This document shows positions 1 through 7,187 of a stretch of 16,284 bases of DNA, piece by piece. The stretch is from JBLIAZ01 sp047632015. Its GTDB lineage: Bacteria > Bacteroidota > Bacteroidia > Flavobacteriales_C > GCA-002722245. A program made the translations under genes and the position numbers. The notes under the pieces are model-generated. The model was not told where the DNA came from and searched no databases. It was given only the letters and a program-made list of their open reading frames with translations. Location of the stretch: NCBI GenBank assembly GCA_047632015.1, contig JBLIBC010000026.1, positions 1 through 16,284 on the forward strand. The letters run 5' to 3'. Within the stretch, counting starts at the first letter, position 1; each line of letters begins with the position of its first letter.

Positions 1-583
1 CGATGTCTTTCCCTTTGTATTCCCATTGTTTTTTTTGCCGAATAATAGTATGAATTGTAGTTGTTTCCTGTTTGTTTTGAAGCTAATTCAACTTTTACTG
101 ACTTTCCTTGTTCAATGAATATAGGGGAGTCGTTTTGGTACGCTAGTAGTTCAAACATACCATCTGACACAAAATTGTATTTTGACCCTGAAGAATCATA
201 TGCCATTGGAATATCAGATAAAAAGACATCTTTTTGATCAAGAAATTCACGGAATTTAAAAGTCACTTCGCCTTTAATTGTTTTTCCTGTTTCATCAACT
301 AAACCATTGCCAGGTACTGTTATTTTTGAGCCTGAGGGTAGGGTAAAAATATTTGACTCTCCTGATTTTATTTCCTGTGTAACGACAGTGTATTCTTTTT
401 GAACAACAATGGGAGATTCGTATTTTGAGTCGTAAGATCCGTTAGAAATTGTTTTGTCTTGTTCAGAACCTACTAGAATGAAACTAATGCAATAAGTAAT
501 GCTCCTGCTGTGAGATAGGATATGAGTTTTTTATTGGAAGTCGATTTGTTATTTGGAAATTGATTGATGTCTTCATTGGCCAT
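1..583 (-). pseudogene. Frameshifted single-pass membrane protein, Bacteroidota family of unknown function (partial, runs off the window)
   Basis: I do not know the function. From an ATG at 583 the minus strand encodes 36 residues (starting MANEDINQF) that enter a hydrophobic stretch and stop at TAG 475-473. The reading continues in another frame as ILVGSEQDKT from 479 down to about 37. With one base added near 480-485 the membrane helix becomes continuous (about residues 20-39). The part after the helix includes FTLPSGSKITVPGNG, KGEVTFKFREF, DVFLSDIPMAYDSSG and GMFELLAYQN, which I recall from uncharacterised extracytoplasmic Bacteroidota proteins. A second shift is likely at the eight-A run (T29-36 on plus). 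The frame as written gives KKTMGIQRERH, while removing one A gives KKQWEYKGKD, the ending I expect for this family. It could be a decayed gene or assembly/sequencing error. The last gene of the minus-strand group, 131 bp after the SpmAB gene. Confidence 0.6.
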
Positions 584-714
584 TTCGAAAGCTTTAAGTT
601 GTTTGCTTTTTAAAAATAACGAGAGACAAACAGGAGGTAACAACTTAATCGTTCAACGTACCCTCTGCAAAGGATGTTAATCTTTATGATTTTGTATGAA
701 TTGAAGGGATGTTC

Positions 715-2010
715 TTAATGGGCGTAAAACAAGTAAGCTACAAAAATGGCGGCAATGATTCCAGCGAAGTCGGCAAGTAATCCTACTCCTAAGGCATAAC
801 GTGTTTTTTTGATACCTACCGCTCCAAAGTAAACTGCAAGCACGTAAAAAGTGGTTTCGGTGCTGCCTTGGAAAACGCCGGATAAAAAGGAAGGGAAACT
901 TTCCACGGCCTGTCCATTAACAAGGCGCATAGGGAAGTTGTTCATGGTTTCTATCATCGTTCCCCTTGCCCCTCCGCCACTTAGGGGTTTCATTATGGCA
1001 GTCGGCAGTGCATCAACAAATCTGAGGTCGTCCAAGAATAAAGCAAAAAACCACCTTAATCCGTCCAGTAAAAAATCCATAGCACCACAGGTCCTAAATA
1101 TTCCAATGGCCATTAATATTCCAATTAAATAAGGGATAATTTTGATAGCGGTAGTGAATCCTCCTTTGGCTCCTTCAATGAAACTTTCGTATACGTTGAC
1201 TTTGTTTTTAAAAGCTAAGGCAACAAATGAGGCGATGATGCTAAACAGAATAAAACTCGCAATGATGGACGATTGAAGCTTGACTTGCTCAGGCGACAAC
1301 TCCCCGAAATACCACATGGTTAACCCTATTAACACAGCAGCTCCTCCTAAATAGGCAAGAATTGCGGGCTGAAATAAATTAATTTTTTGAATGATTGACA
1401 CAGCAATGATTCCCACTAAAGTTGAAATGAAAGTGGCAATCAGAATAGGAATAAAAACATCAGCTGGATTGGAACCGAAAGTATTTGTGCCTAAATCGTT
1501 TGCTTGCATAAAAAAGTGCTGCGTGCGTAAGGCTAAAATTGAGACAGGGATCAAAGTAAGTCCTGAAGTGTTAAGCACCAGAAACATAATTTGCGCATTA
1601 CTGGCCGTTTCTTTTTTAGAATTTAATTCTTGTAACTCTCCCATTGCCTTTAATCCCATAGGAGTAGCAGCGTTGTCCAGGCCCAACATGTTAGCGGAGT
1701 AGTTCATCATGATGCTTCCAAACACCTTGTGGTTTTTAGGTATTTCAGGGAAAAGCTTATTGAAAAAAGGGGCAACGAGTCTTGATAAAATGTTGACAGC
1801 TTTACCGTCTTCGCCAATTTTCATGATTCCCATCCAAAGGGTTAAGGCTCCTGTTAGTCCAATTGATATTTCAAAACCAAGGGTGGCATTATCAAAAGTT
1901 CCCTGGACAATAGCGGAAAAAATATCCAAGTCACCAAGAATAAAAAAACGGTAAAGTGCGGTTAAAAAACCTATCAGAATGAAACCAATAAACACATAAT
2001 TCAATGCCAT
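715..2010 (-). CDS. Fused SpmA/SpmB-type nucleoside-recognition (Gate) domain membrane protein
   Basis: A 431-residue polytopic inner-membrane protein with two Gate (nucleoside recognition) domains in one chain. The N-terminal half matches SpmA (about residues 45-215: LTGALTLWMGIMKIGEDG, MMNYSANMLGLDNAATPMG). The C-terminal half matches SpmB (about 275-431: KGGFTTAIKIIPYLIGIL, SGGGARGTM, GSTETTFYVLAVYFGAVG). In Bacillus these are two separate spore-maturation proteins. In non-sporulating Bacteroidota the fused form is common and its transported substrate is not established. I count about ten hydrophobic segments. The start at 2010 gives a first membrane helix right at the N-terminus (MALNYVFIGFILIGF). 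It sits 101 bp after rnhB, so it may have its own promoter; TACATTCG just upstream of the ATG is a near match to the Bacteroidota -7 element. Its role in this neighbourhood is unclear, and proximity to the sugar genes may be incidental. Confidence 0.88.
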   Translation of the reverse strand: MALNYVFIGFILIGFLTALYRFFILGDLDIFSAIVQGTFDNATLGFEISIGLTGALTLWMGIMKIGEDGKAVNILSRLVAPFFNKLFPEIPKNHKVFGSIMMNYSANMLGLDNAATPMGLKAMGELQELNSKKETASNAQIMFLVLNTSGLTLIPVSILALRTQHFFMQANDLGTNTFGSNPADVFIPILIATFISTLVGIIAVSIIQKINLFQPAILAYLGGAAVLIGLTMWYFGELSPEQVKLQSSIIASFILFSIIASFVALAFKNKVNVYESFIEGAKGGFTTAIKIIPYLIGILMAIGIFRTCGAMDFLLDGLRWFFALFLDDLRFVDALPTAIMKPLSGGGARGTMIETMNNFPMRLVNGQAVESFPSFLSGVFQGSTETTFYVLAVYFGAVGIKKTRYALGVGLLADFAGIIAAIFVAYLFYAH

Positions 2011-2111
2011 GAATCGAATGTAGTGAATTGCATCAGTTGCCTTACTTGTAGTTGTTTGTTTTTAATAACAAGAAAGGTTGGAAAACTTAGGGTTACGAAC
2101 CGACGATTAGC

Positions 2112-2717
2112 TTAAAACATTTTTAATTGTTCTCCGTCAGGCAGCAAACGAAAGCTGGTTCGGTGGTGTGGAGTCACTCCATGTTTTCGAATGCAATCTC
2201 TGTGTTTTTTGGTTGGGTACCCGTTGTTTTTGTCCCAGTCGTAAAAAGGAAATTCGAGGTGAATTTTTTTCATGTAATCGTCCCTGTATGTTTTTGCTAA
2301 GACGCTGGCTGCCGCTATGGACTTATAAATACCGTCACCTTTGATGATGCATTCCTCTGGTATGTTTGGATAAGGATTAAACCGATTACCATCCACTAAT
2401 ATTAATTCAGGCTTTGTCTTTAATTGATTAATTGATCGGTGCATTGCCAAGAAGCTTGCGTTTAAAATGTTTATTTCGTCAATTTCTTGATGGGACACAA
2501 TTCCAACTGCCCAAGCAATGGCATTTTTTTCGATGATGGGACGTAATTCTTCCCGCATTTTTTCTGATATCTTTTTTGAATCGTTAAGCAAAGGACACCG
2601 GAAATTTTTGGGTAAAATAACGGCTGCAGCAAACACGGGGCCTGCTAAACAACCTCGTCCAGCTTCGTCCGTTCCGGCTTCAATTTTGTCTTTATATTTG
2701 AAGTTTTTTAAGCTCAT
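2112..2717 (-). CDS. rnhB: Ribonuclease HII
   Basis: A 201-residue cytoplasmic RNase HII, which cuts RNA in RNA-DNA hybrids and removes single misincorporated ribonucleotides with Mg2+ or Mn2+. The family signature GTDEAGRGCLAGPV lies at residues 15-28 and contains the catalytic Asp17-Glu18. The third acidic residue is Asp109 in LVDGN and the fourth is Asp146 in ASVLAKTYRD. The C-terminal NNGYPTKKH and HRTSFR segments (about 164-189) are typical of bacterial RnhB. Length is normal and nothing is missing. It lies 22 bp downstream of the glycosyltransferase gene on the same strand and is probably co-transcribed with it, a housekeeping gene carried in a sugar-related group. Confidence 0.96.
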   Translation of the reverse strand: MSLKNFKYKDKIEAGTDEAGRGCLAGPVFAAAVILPKNFRCPLLNDSKKISEKMREELRPIIEKNAIAWAVGIVSHQEIDEINILNASFLAMHRSINQLKTKPELILVDGNRFNPYPNIPEECIIKGDGIYKSIAAASVLAKTYRDDYMKKIHLEFPFYDWDKNNGYPTKKHRDCIRKHGVTPHHRTSFRLLPDGEQLKMF

Positions 2718-2739
2718 CAGGTGGTCAAGAAAAACAGTG

Positions 2740-3861
2740 TTAAAGTGATTTTTGAATACTATCCCAGTATAATTTTGCTGTCCTGTCCCAAGAGTATTCT
2801 TGTCCTTTTTTCCTTCCTTTTTGAATTAATTCTTCGCGAAAAGCAGGGTTGCTGTACAAGGTGATCATGGCTCCACAAATTTCTTGTATTTCATGAGGAT
2901 TTACCATCAAGGCAGCGTCTCCAGACACCTCTGGCATGCAGGTTGTATTGGAAGTGATTACTGGTGTTCCACATGCAAAAGCTTCTACAATTGGAATACC
3001 AAATCCTTCAAAAAATGGAACGAAGGAAAGGGCATGAGCAGCACCTAGTATTTGCGCCAATTGTTCATCGGATTTACGTCCTAAAAACAAGATGTCTTGG
3101 CTATATTTTGAGCTTGAAAGTAAGTCCTTAAGACCTTCGGTTTCCCACATCACATTTCCCACAATGATCAATTTCATATTAGCATCAGTTTTCTTTTTAA
3201 ACTCAAAAAAAGCAGCAATTAAATTGGGTAAATTTTTTCGTGGATGCAATGAACCTACAAACAAAAAGTAATCTTTACCATAGCTGTAAGCACTTTTAAT
3301 TTTATCTTTTTCTTGATTAGTGAGTGGCTTAAAGATACTTTTTGCGGCGTTGTATACTACGTCAATTTTTTCAGGTGCTATCCCATAAGTAGTTACCAAA
3401 TCTCGTTTTGAATATTCCGAAACCGTCGCTATTTGGTTTGCATTTTCAGCAAACACGGGCATGTATTTTAAATAAAATTTACGGTATATTTTTGGCAAAT
3501 CTTCTGGACGGTGAACAAAGTTAATGTCGTGTATTACCAAATGATTGGAAATACTTTCACTGTAAAAACCCAGACTGTCAGGAGAAAGGACATGTGTAAT
3601 TCCTAGCTTTTTCATTTTCCTTGGAACCATGAACCTGAACCATAATTGTATCAGCAAAGCATGTCTTGTTACTGGTTGAATCACATGGGGGATGACGTTT
3701 TCCCCGTATACAAAACCTTTGTCGTAGCTTCTATCAAAGAAGAAATGAAATTCAATTTCAGGGTGAGCTGTAGTGATTCTTTTTAAGGTTTCATCCATGA
3801 AAGTGCCAATGCCTTCCAGTTTGTCCTTAATTAGTAATCGTGTATTTACAGCTATTTTCAT
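2740..3861 (-). CDS. Family 4 (GT-B) glycosyltransferase
   Basis: A 373-residue glycosyltransferase of the GT4 type, expected to move a sugar from a nucleotide donor to a lipid-linked or polysaccharide acceptor at the inner face of the cytoplasmic membrane. The N-terminal Rossmann half begins MKIAVNTRLL and has the glycine-rich GIGTF loop at residues 17-21. The C-terminal donor-binding half starts near 199 with FLFVGSLHPRKNL; Arg208/Lys209 are the usual phosphate-contacting positions. The EX7E motif is Glu285 to Glu293 in FFEGFGIPIVEAFACGTPVI, followed by PEVSGDAALMVNP. No membrane segment is visible. Donor, acceptor and linkage cannot be read from the sequence. It is 15 bp downstream of the GmhA-like gene and likely in the same transcript, so a heptose or heptose-derived donor is conceivable but unproven. 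Confidence 0.92.
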   Translation of the reverse strand: MKIAVNTRLLIKDKLEGIGTFMDETLKRITTAHPEIEFHFFFDRSYDKGFVYGENVIPHVIQPVTRHALLIQLWFRFMVPRKMKKLGITHVLSPDSLGFYSESISNHLVIHDINFVHRPEDLPKIYRKFYLKYMPVFAENANQIATVSEYSKRDLVTTYGIAPEKIDVVYNAAKSIFKPLTNQEKDKIKSAYSYGKDYFLFVGSLHPRKNLPNLIAAFFEFKKKTDANMKLIIVGNVMWETEGLKDLLSSSKYSQDILFLGRKSDEQLAQILGAAHALSFVPFFEGFGIPIVEAFACGTPVITSNTTCMPEVSGDAALMVNPHEIQEICGAMITLYSNPAFREELIQKGRKKGQEYSWDRTAKLYWDSIQKSL

Positions 3862-3876
3862 GGATGGGGTTTGGGT

Positions 3877-4464
3877 TTACTTGTTTGGGTTGTCAAACAA
3901 ATTGCTTTCAATCATTTCGCACAAAATGTGTCCTATTAATATGTGGCTTTCTTGAATTCTTGGCGTGTCGTCGGATGGAACTTTAAGTGTATAGTCGCAA
4001 AGATTAGCAAGTTGACCTCCTGTATTTCCTGTAAGGCCTATGCACACAACTCCACATTCCTTGGCTTTGTTTACCGCGGCTAATATATTTGGAGAGTTAC
4101 CACTTGTAGAGATCGCAATTAAAGCATCGCCTGTTTTAGCTTTGGCTTGTACCATTCTTTTGTAGACCTCCTCATAGTTGTAATCATTTGCAACTGCTGT
4201 TACAAAGGATGTGTTTACATGCAGGGCTTCTGCATCAAGCGGAGCACGGTCAAAATTGAATCTGCCTGAAAGTTCAGCAGCAATGTGTTGAGCATCAGCC
4301 GCACTTCCTCCATTTCCACATAACATCAGTTTGTTTCCATTTTTGAATAAATCAATTAAAACCTGACCAACTGTGCTGATTAGCTTTACTAATTCAGCAT
4401 CGTTTAATATTTTGTTTTTGGTATCAACTGACTCCTTGATGGCTTTAATTGTGATGTTTTCCAT
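3877..4464 (-). CDS. gmhA: GmhA-type SIS-domain sugar isomerase (sedoheptulose 7-phosphate isomerase family)
   Basis: A 195-residue single SIS-domain protein that matches phosphoheptose isomerase GmhA, which converts sedoheptulose 7-phosphate to D-glycero-D-manno-heptose 7-phosphate at the start of ADP- or GDP-heptose synthesis. The sugar-phosphate loop is CGNGGSAADAQH at residues 49-60, and a second SIS motif STSGNSPN is at 119-126. The expected zinc ligands are present: His60 and Glu64 in QHIAAE, Gln171 in RIQES, and His179 in LIGH. Length fits GmhA (about 190-195). It is the first gene of the minus-strand group and faces rmlB across about 125 bp. No kinase (HldA/HldE), phosphatase (GmhB) or epimerase is nearby, so the heptose assignment rests on the family match alone; other GmhA-like SIS proteins exist. 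Confidence 0.85.
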   Translation of the reverse strand: MENITIKAIKESVDTKNKILNDAELVKLISTVGQVLIDLFKNGNKLMLCGNGGSAADAQHIAAELSGRFNFDRAPLDAEALHVNTSFVTAVANDYNYEEVYKRMVQAKAKTGDALIAISTSGNSPNILAAVNKAKECGVVCIGLTGNTGGQLANLCDYTLKVPSDDTPRIQESHILIGHILCEMIESNLFDNPNK

Positions 4465-4468
4465 GGCT

Positions 4469-4476
4469 CAAATGTA
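4469..4476 (-). promoter_or_regulatory. Possible -7 promoter element for the gmhA group
   Basis: The minus strand reads TACATTTG, an exact match to the Bacteroidota -7 consensus TAnnTTTG, ending only five bases before the gmhA ATG. If used, transcription would begin at or next to the start codon and the mRNA would be nearly leaderless. I see no good -33 TTTG at the right distance, so this is tentative. Confidence 0.3.
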
Positions 4477-4514
4477 ATAAAAATCATGATGAGGTGGTTT
4501 TGACTGGTACAATA

Positions 4515-4544
4515 GTTGCATTTTTCAAAAAATGGCTATTTTTG
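4515..4544 (+). promoter_or_regulatory. Putative promoter of the rmlBCDA group
   Basis: TATTTTTG at 4537-4544 matches the Bacteroidota -7 consensus TAnnTTTG. GTTG at 4515-4518 is a partial match to the -33 TTTG, with 18 bp between. Transcription would start near 4550, leaving a leader of roughly 40 nt before the rmlB ATG at 4589. An upstream ATG at 4532 lies before this element and would not be in the transcript, which supports the shorter rmlB start. Confidence 0.45.
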
Positions 4545-4588
4545 ACTCACTTGTTGATATTTCAGTAAGGAACAAATTCACAGATAGC

Positions 4589-5638
4589 ATGAGTAAAAAA
4601 GTATTAATTACAGGAGGCGCTGGTTTTATTGGTTCACACCTGGTGAGGAGATTTGTAAATAATTATCCTGATTATGAAATTTTCAATTTGGACGTGCTGA
4701 CTTATGCAGGCAACTTGGAAAACATCATTGACATTGAGCAAGCTTCTAATTATACCTTTTTGAAAGGTGACATCACTGACGAGGCGTACATCAATGAAAT
4801 ATTCAGCACTTATCAATTTGATTCGGTTATTCATTTAGCAGCGGAATCACATGTAGATCGGTCCATAGAGGAACCTTTGGCGTTTGCTAAAACCAACATA
4901 TTAGGGACAATGGTGCTGTTAAACGCTTTCAAAGTACTGTGGAAGGACAAGTGGGAAGACAAGTTATTTTATCATGTAAGTACAGATGAGGTTTATGGAA
5001 GTTTAGGGGAAACAGGTTTGTTTACCGAAACTACTTCCTACGATCCAAATTCGCCGTATTCAGCATCTAAAGCAAGTTCTGACCATTTTGTAAGAGCTTA
5101 TGGTGAAACTTATGGTATGCCTTATGTGATCACGAACTGTTCGAATAATTATGGTCCTAATCAATTTCCAGAAAAATTAGTACCTCTTTTCATTAATAAC
5201 ATCATCAATGAGAAACCGCTGCCAGTATATGGAGATGGCAATTATACTAGAGATTGGTTATATGTGATTGATCATGCTGTAGCGATTGACTTGGTTTTTC
5301 ATAAAGGAATAAACCATGAAACTTATAACATTGGTGGTTTTAATGAATGGAAAAACATTGACCTTGTTAAGGTTTTATGCAAACTGATGGATCAAAAATT
5401 AGGCAGAGAAGCTGGAACAGCTGAACAATTAATCGCCTATGTAAAAGACCGTCCAGGACATGATTTAAGGTACGCTATTGACGCAAATAAGATCAGTGAC
5501 GAGTTGGGTTGGAAACCTTCGGTAACTTTTGAAGAGGGTCTCTCTCAATCTATTGATTGGTATTTAGATAACAAAGACTGGTTAAAAAATGTGACATCAG
5601 GAACTTACGCAGATTATTATGCTAAACAATATTCATAA
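4589..5638 (+). CDS. rmlB: dTDP-glucose 4,6-dehydratase
   Basis: A 349-residue cytoplasmic short-chain dehydrogenase/reductase enzyme that converts dTDP-D-glucose to dTDP-4-keto-6-deoxy-D-glucose, the second step of dTDP-L-rhamnose synthesis. The NAD-binding loop GGAGFIGSH is at residues 9-17. The catalytic Asp133-Glu134 lie in STDEVYG (131-137), and the Tyr157-x3-Lys161 pair lies in PYSASK. RmlB-specific stretches include NLDVLTYAGN, LAAESHVDRSI and NCSNNYGP. The frame is open from an ATG at 4532, but the start at 4589 is preferred: it puts MSKKVLITGG directly at the Rossmann fold as in the family, and the putative promoter lies inside the longer version. First gene of the rhamnose group; the stop is two bases before the rmlC ATG. 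Confidence 0.96.
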   Translation: MSKKVLITGGAGFIGSHLVRRFVNNYPDYEIFNLDVLTYAGNLENIIDIEQASNYTFLKGDITDEAYINEIFSTYQFDSVIHLAAESHVDRSIEEPLAFAKTNILGTMVLLNAFKVLWKDKWEDKLFYHVSTDEVYGSLGETGLFTETTSYDPNSPYSASKASSDHFVRAYGETYGMPYVITNCSNNYGPNQFPEKLVPLFINNIINEKPLPVYGDGNYTRDWLYVIDHAVAIDLVFHKGINHETYNIGGFNEWKNIDLVKVLCKLMDQKLGREAGTAEQLIAYVKDRPGHDLRYAIDANKISDELGWKPSVTFEEGLSQSIDWYLDNKDWLKNVTSGTYADYYAKQYS

Positions 5639-5640
5639 GG

Positions 5641-6180
5641 ATGGAAGTGCAAGAAACAAAATTGAAGGGTTGTTTTATTTTAGAGCCTAAGGTGTTTAAA
5701 GATAACAGAGGTTATTTTGTAGAGAGCTTTAACAAAAGCGTTTTTAAAGAAAAAACGGGCGTAGATACTGACTTTGTGCAAGACAATCAATCTTCTGGTT
5801 CTTACGGAACAATTAGAGGGTTGCATTCACAAACAGGCGAGCACGCTCAAGCCAAATTAGTACGTGTATTGGAGGGAGAAGTTTTGGATATCGCTGTTGA
5901 TATTCGTCCTGAATCACCTACTTATTTGCAACATGTTGCAGTTATTTTAAGTGCTGATAATATGAAACAATTGTTTATACCAAAGGGTTTTTTGCATGGT
6001 TTTGCGGTATTAAGCGAAAAAAGCACTTTCTTTTATAAATGCGATAACTTGTACAACAAGGAGTCAGAGCTCGGGGTAGTTTATAATGATCAGCAATTTG
6101 ACATTGATTGGATTATTCCTGAAGATCAAAGAGTGCTTTCAGAGAAAGATTTGCAAGCCCCTACTTATCAATCTTTATAA
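5641..6180 (+). CDS. rmlC: dTDP-4-dehydrorhamnose 3,5-epimerase
   Basis: A 179-residue cupin that epimerises C3 and C5 of dTDP-4-keto-6-deoxyglucose, the third step to dTDP-L-rhamnose. Key residues are visible: Arg59 and His62 in IRGLHSQ (most RmlC proteins have GLHYQ or GLHFQ here), Lys72 in AKLVRV, Asp84 and Asp87 in DIAVDIRPESPTY, the IPKGFLHGF segment with His119, and the catalytic-position Tyr132 in FFYK. Length is typical (about 180). The gap from the rmlB stop is two bases, so translation is probably coupled. The next gene, rmlD, starts ten bases after this stop. The Ser after GLH is the only mild oddity. Confidence 0.95.
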   Translation: MEVQETKLKGCFILEPKVFKDNRGYFVESFNKSVFKEKTGVDTDFVQDNQSSGSYGTIRGLHSQTGEHAQAKLVRVLEGEVLDIAVDIRPESPTYLQHVAVILSADNMKQLFIPKGFLHGFAVLSEKSTFFYKCDNLYNKESELGVVYNDQQFDIDWIIPEDQRVLSEKDLQAPTYQSL

Positions 6181-6190
6181 TATAAGTAAA

Positions 6191-7057
6191 ATGCGAAACG
6201 TATTAGTTTTGGGAGGTATTGGACAGCTAGGAAGCTGTATTCAAAAGTTAACGGGATTGCAGCGAGGTGAATATCAATATCATTTTTTGGATGAGACAAA
6301 AGGAAATATACTTGATGAGGCACTACTTGAGAAGTTGTTCGGGGAGTATCAACCAGCTTACGTTGTTAATTGCGCTGCTTATACGGCCGTGGATCTGGCA
6401 GAGGATCAGTTCGATATAGCTGATGCAGTTAATCATCTTGGGGCAAAAAATATTGCCGAAGCGTGTAAAAGTCATGAAGTAATTTTACTTCATGTATCAA
6501 CTGATTTCATTTTTGAAGGAAATAGTTTCCGACCGCTTAAGGAGGAGGACGCTGCTAATCCGATATCAGTTTATGGAAAAACAAAATTGGACGGTGAGTT
6601 AGCAATAATTACTACTCTTCAAGACTATTTTATCATCCGAACCAGTTGGTTATATAGTGAGTTTGGACAAAATTTTGTAAAAACAATGATCAAGTTGGGG
6701 AAAGGTAGGGATGAGCTAGGGGTTATTGGAGATCAGGTAGGAACGCCTACATATGCAGTAGATTTAGCCGATTTAATTGTATTTATTATTGAAAACAGGA
6801 AAACTAATTTTGGAGTATATCATTTCAGCAATGAAGGTGTCGCCTCTTGGTATGATTTCGCACATGAAATTTTTGAATTAGCAGGAATTGAGTTGAAATT
6901 GAACGCTTTAACTACGGAGGATTATCCAACAAAAGCGAAAAGACCACCATACTCTGTTATGAGCAAGGTGAAAGTAAAAAAGGAGCTTGGCTATGATGTC
7001 CCTAATTGGAGAAAAAGCTTAAAACAATGTATTAATGCCATAAAAGAACAGCAATGA
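6191..7057 (+). CDS. rmlD: dTDP-4-dehydrorhamnose reductase
   Basis: A 288-residue NAD(P)H-dependent reductase that makes dTDP-L-rhamnose from dTDP-4-keto-L-rhamnose, the last step of the pathway. The cofactor loop GGIGQLG is at residues 8-14. The active site shows Ser103-Thr104-Asp105 in HVSTDFIFEG and Tyr128-x3-Lys132 in VYGKTKLDGE. NCAAYTAVDLAED (60-72) and SWLYSEFGQNFVKTM are typical RmlD segments. The frame is open back to 6086 inside rmlC, but the ATG at 6191 is chosen because it places MRNVLVLGG at the fold start and leaves a ten-base gap after rmlC. The stop codon overlaps the first ATG of a 67-bp tandem repeat that lies between this gene and rmlA. Confidence 0.95.
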   Translation: MRNVLVLGGIGQLGSCIQKLTGLQRGEYQYHFLDETKGNILDEALLEKLFGEYQPAYVVNCAAYTAVDLAEDQFDIADAVNHLGAKNIAEACKSHEVILLHVSTDFIFEGNSFRPLKEEDAANPISVYGKTKLDGELAIITTLQDYFIIRTSWLYSEFGQNFVKTMIKLGKGRDELGVIGDQVGTPTYAVDLADLIVFIIENRKTNFGVYHFSNEGVASWYDFAHEIFELAGIELKLNALTTEDYPTKAKRPPYSVMSKVKVKKELGYDVPNWRKSLKQCINAIKEQQ

Positions 7058-7062
7058 AGCGA

Positions 7063-7082
7063 GTTCCGAAAGCTTTCGGAAC
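7063..7082. repeat. Perfect 20-bp palindrome, copy 1
   Basis: GTTCCGAAAGCTTTCGGAAC reads the same on both strands. In RNA it would form a strong GC-clamped hairpin six bases after the rmlD stop. No T-run follows, so it is not a classical intrinsic terminator. It could be an RNA-stability or attenuation element, a protein-binding dyad, or one copy of an interspersed palindromic repeat; I recall similar CGAAAGCTTTCG palindromes between genes in flavobacteria. Confidence 0.85.
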
Positions 7083-7129
7083 GAACAACATATGACAATT
7101 AAAAAACAAATTATACGCATATGAACCGA

Positions 7130-7149
7130 GTTCCGAAAGCTTTCGGAAC
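7130..7149. repeat. Perfect 20-bp palindrome, copy 2
   Basis: Identical to the copy 67 bp upstream, so it is conserved base for base while the surrounding unit has two changes. It ends 38 bases before the rmlA start codon. Confidence 0.85.
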
Positions 7150-7187
7150 GAATAACATATGACAATTAAAAAACAAATTATACGCAT

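Larger units (their letters stand above)
7054..7187 (+). repeat. Tandem duplication of a 67-bp leader before rmlA
   Basis: Two head-to-tail copies of a 67-bp unit (7054-7120 and 7121-7187) differ at only two positions: 7059 G versus 7126 C, and 7086 C versus 7153 T. Each unit begins ATGAA, and the rmlA start codon at 7188 begins a third ATGAA. The duplication is therefore bounded by five-base microhomology and copied the whole rmlD-rmlA spacer plus the first bases of rmlA. Each unit contains a perfect 20-bp palindrome, an ATG opening a 13-codon reading frame, and the AT-rich stretch that precedes the rmlA start. Confidence 0.95.

Noticed and set aside
851..1954. Plus-strand open frames across the SpmAB gene (851-1132, 1391-1702, 1709-1954)
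   Set aside because: They are antisense to a well-supported membrane protein gene and show no recognisable domains; the same holds for other antisense frames in the window, such as 11030-11449 and 15220-15663.
4532..4588. N-terminal extension of RmlB from an in-frame ATG at 4532
   Set aside because: The extra 19 residues precede the Rossmann start where RmlB proteins normally begin, and the best promoter match (4537-4544) lies inside this stretch.
6086..6190. Longer rmlD start overlapping rmlC by about 95 bases
   Set aside because: The extension is an out-of-frame reading of the conserved rmlC end; the ATG at 6191 gives the normal RmlD N-terminus and spacing.
7063..7149. The palindromes as classical rho-independent terminators
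   Set aside because: The stems are strong but followed by mixed sequence (ACGAACAACATATG) with no T-run, and rmlA follows on the same strand.
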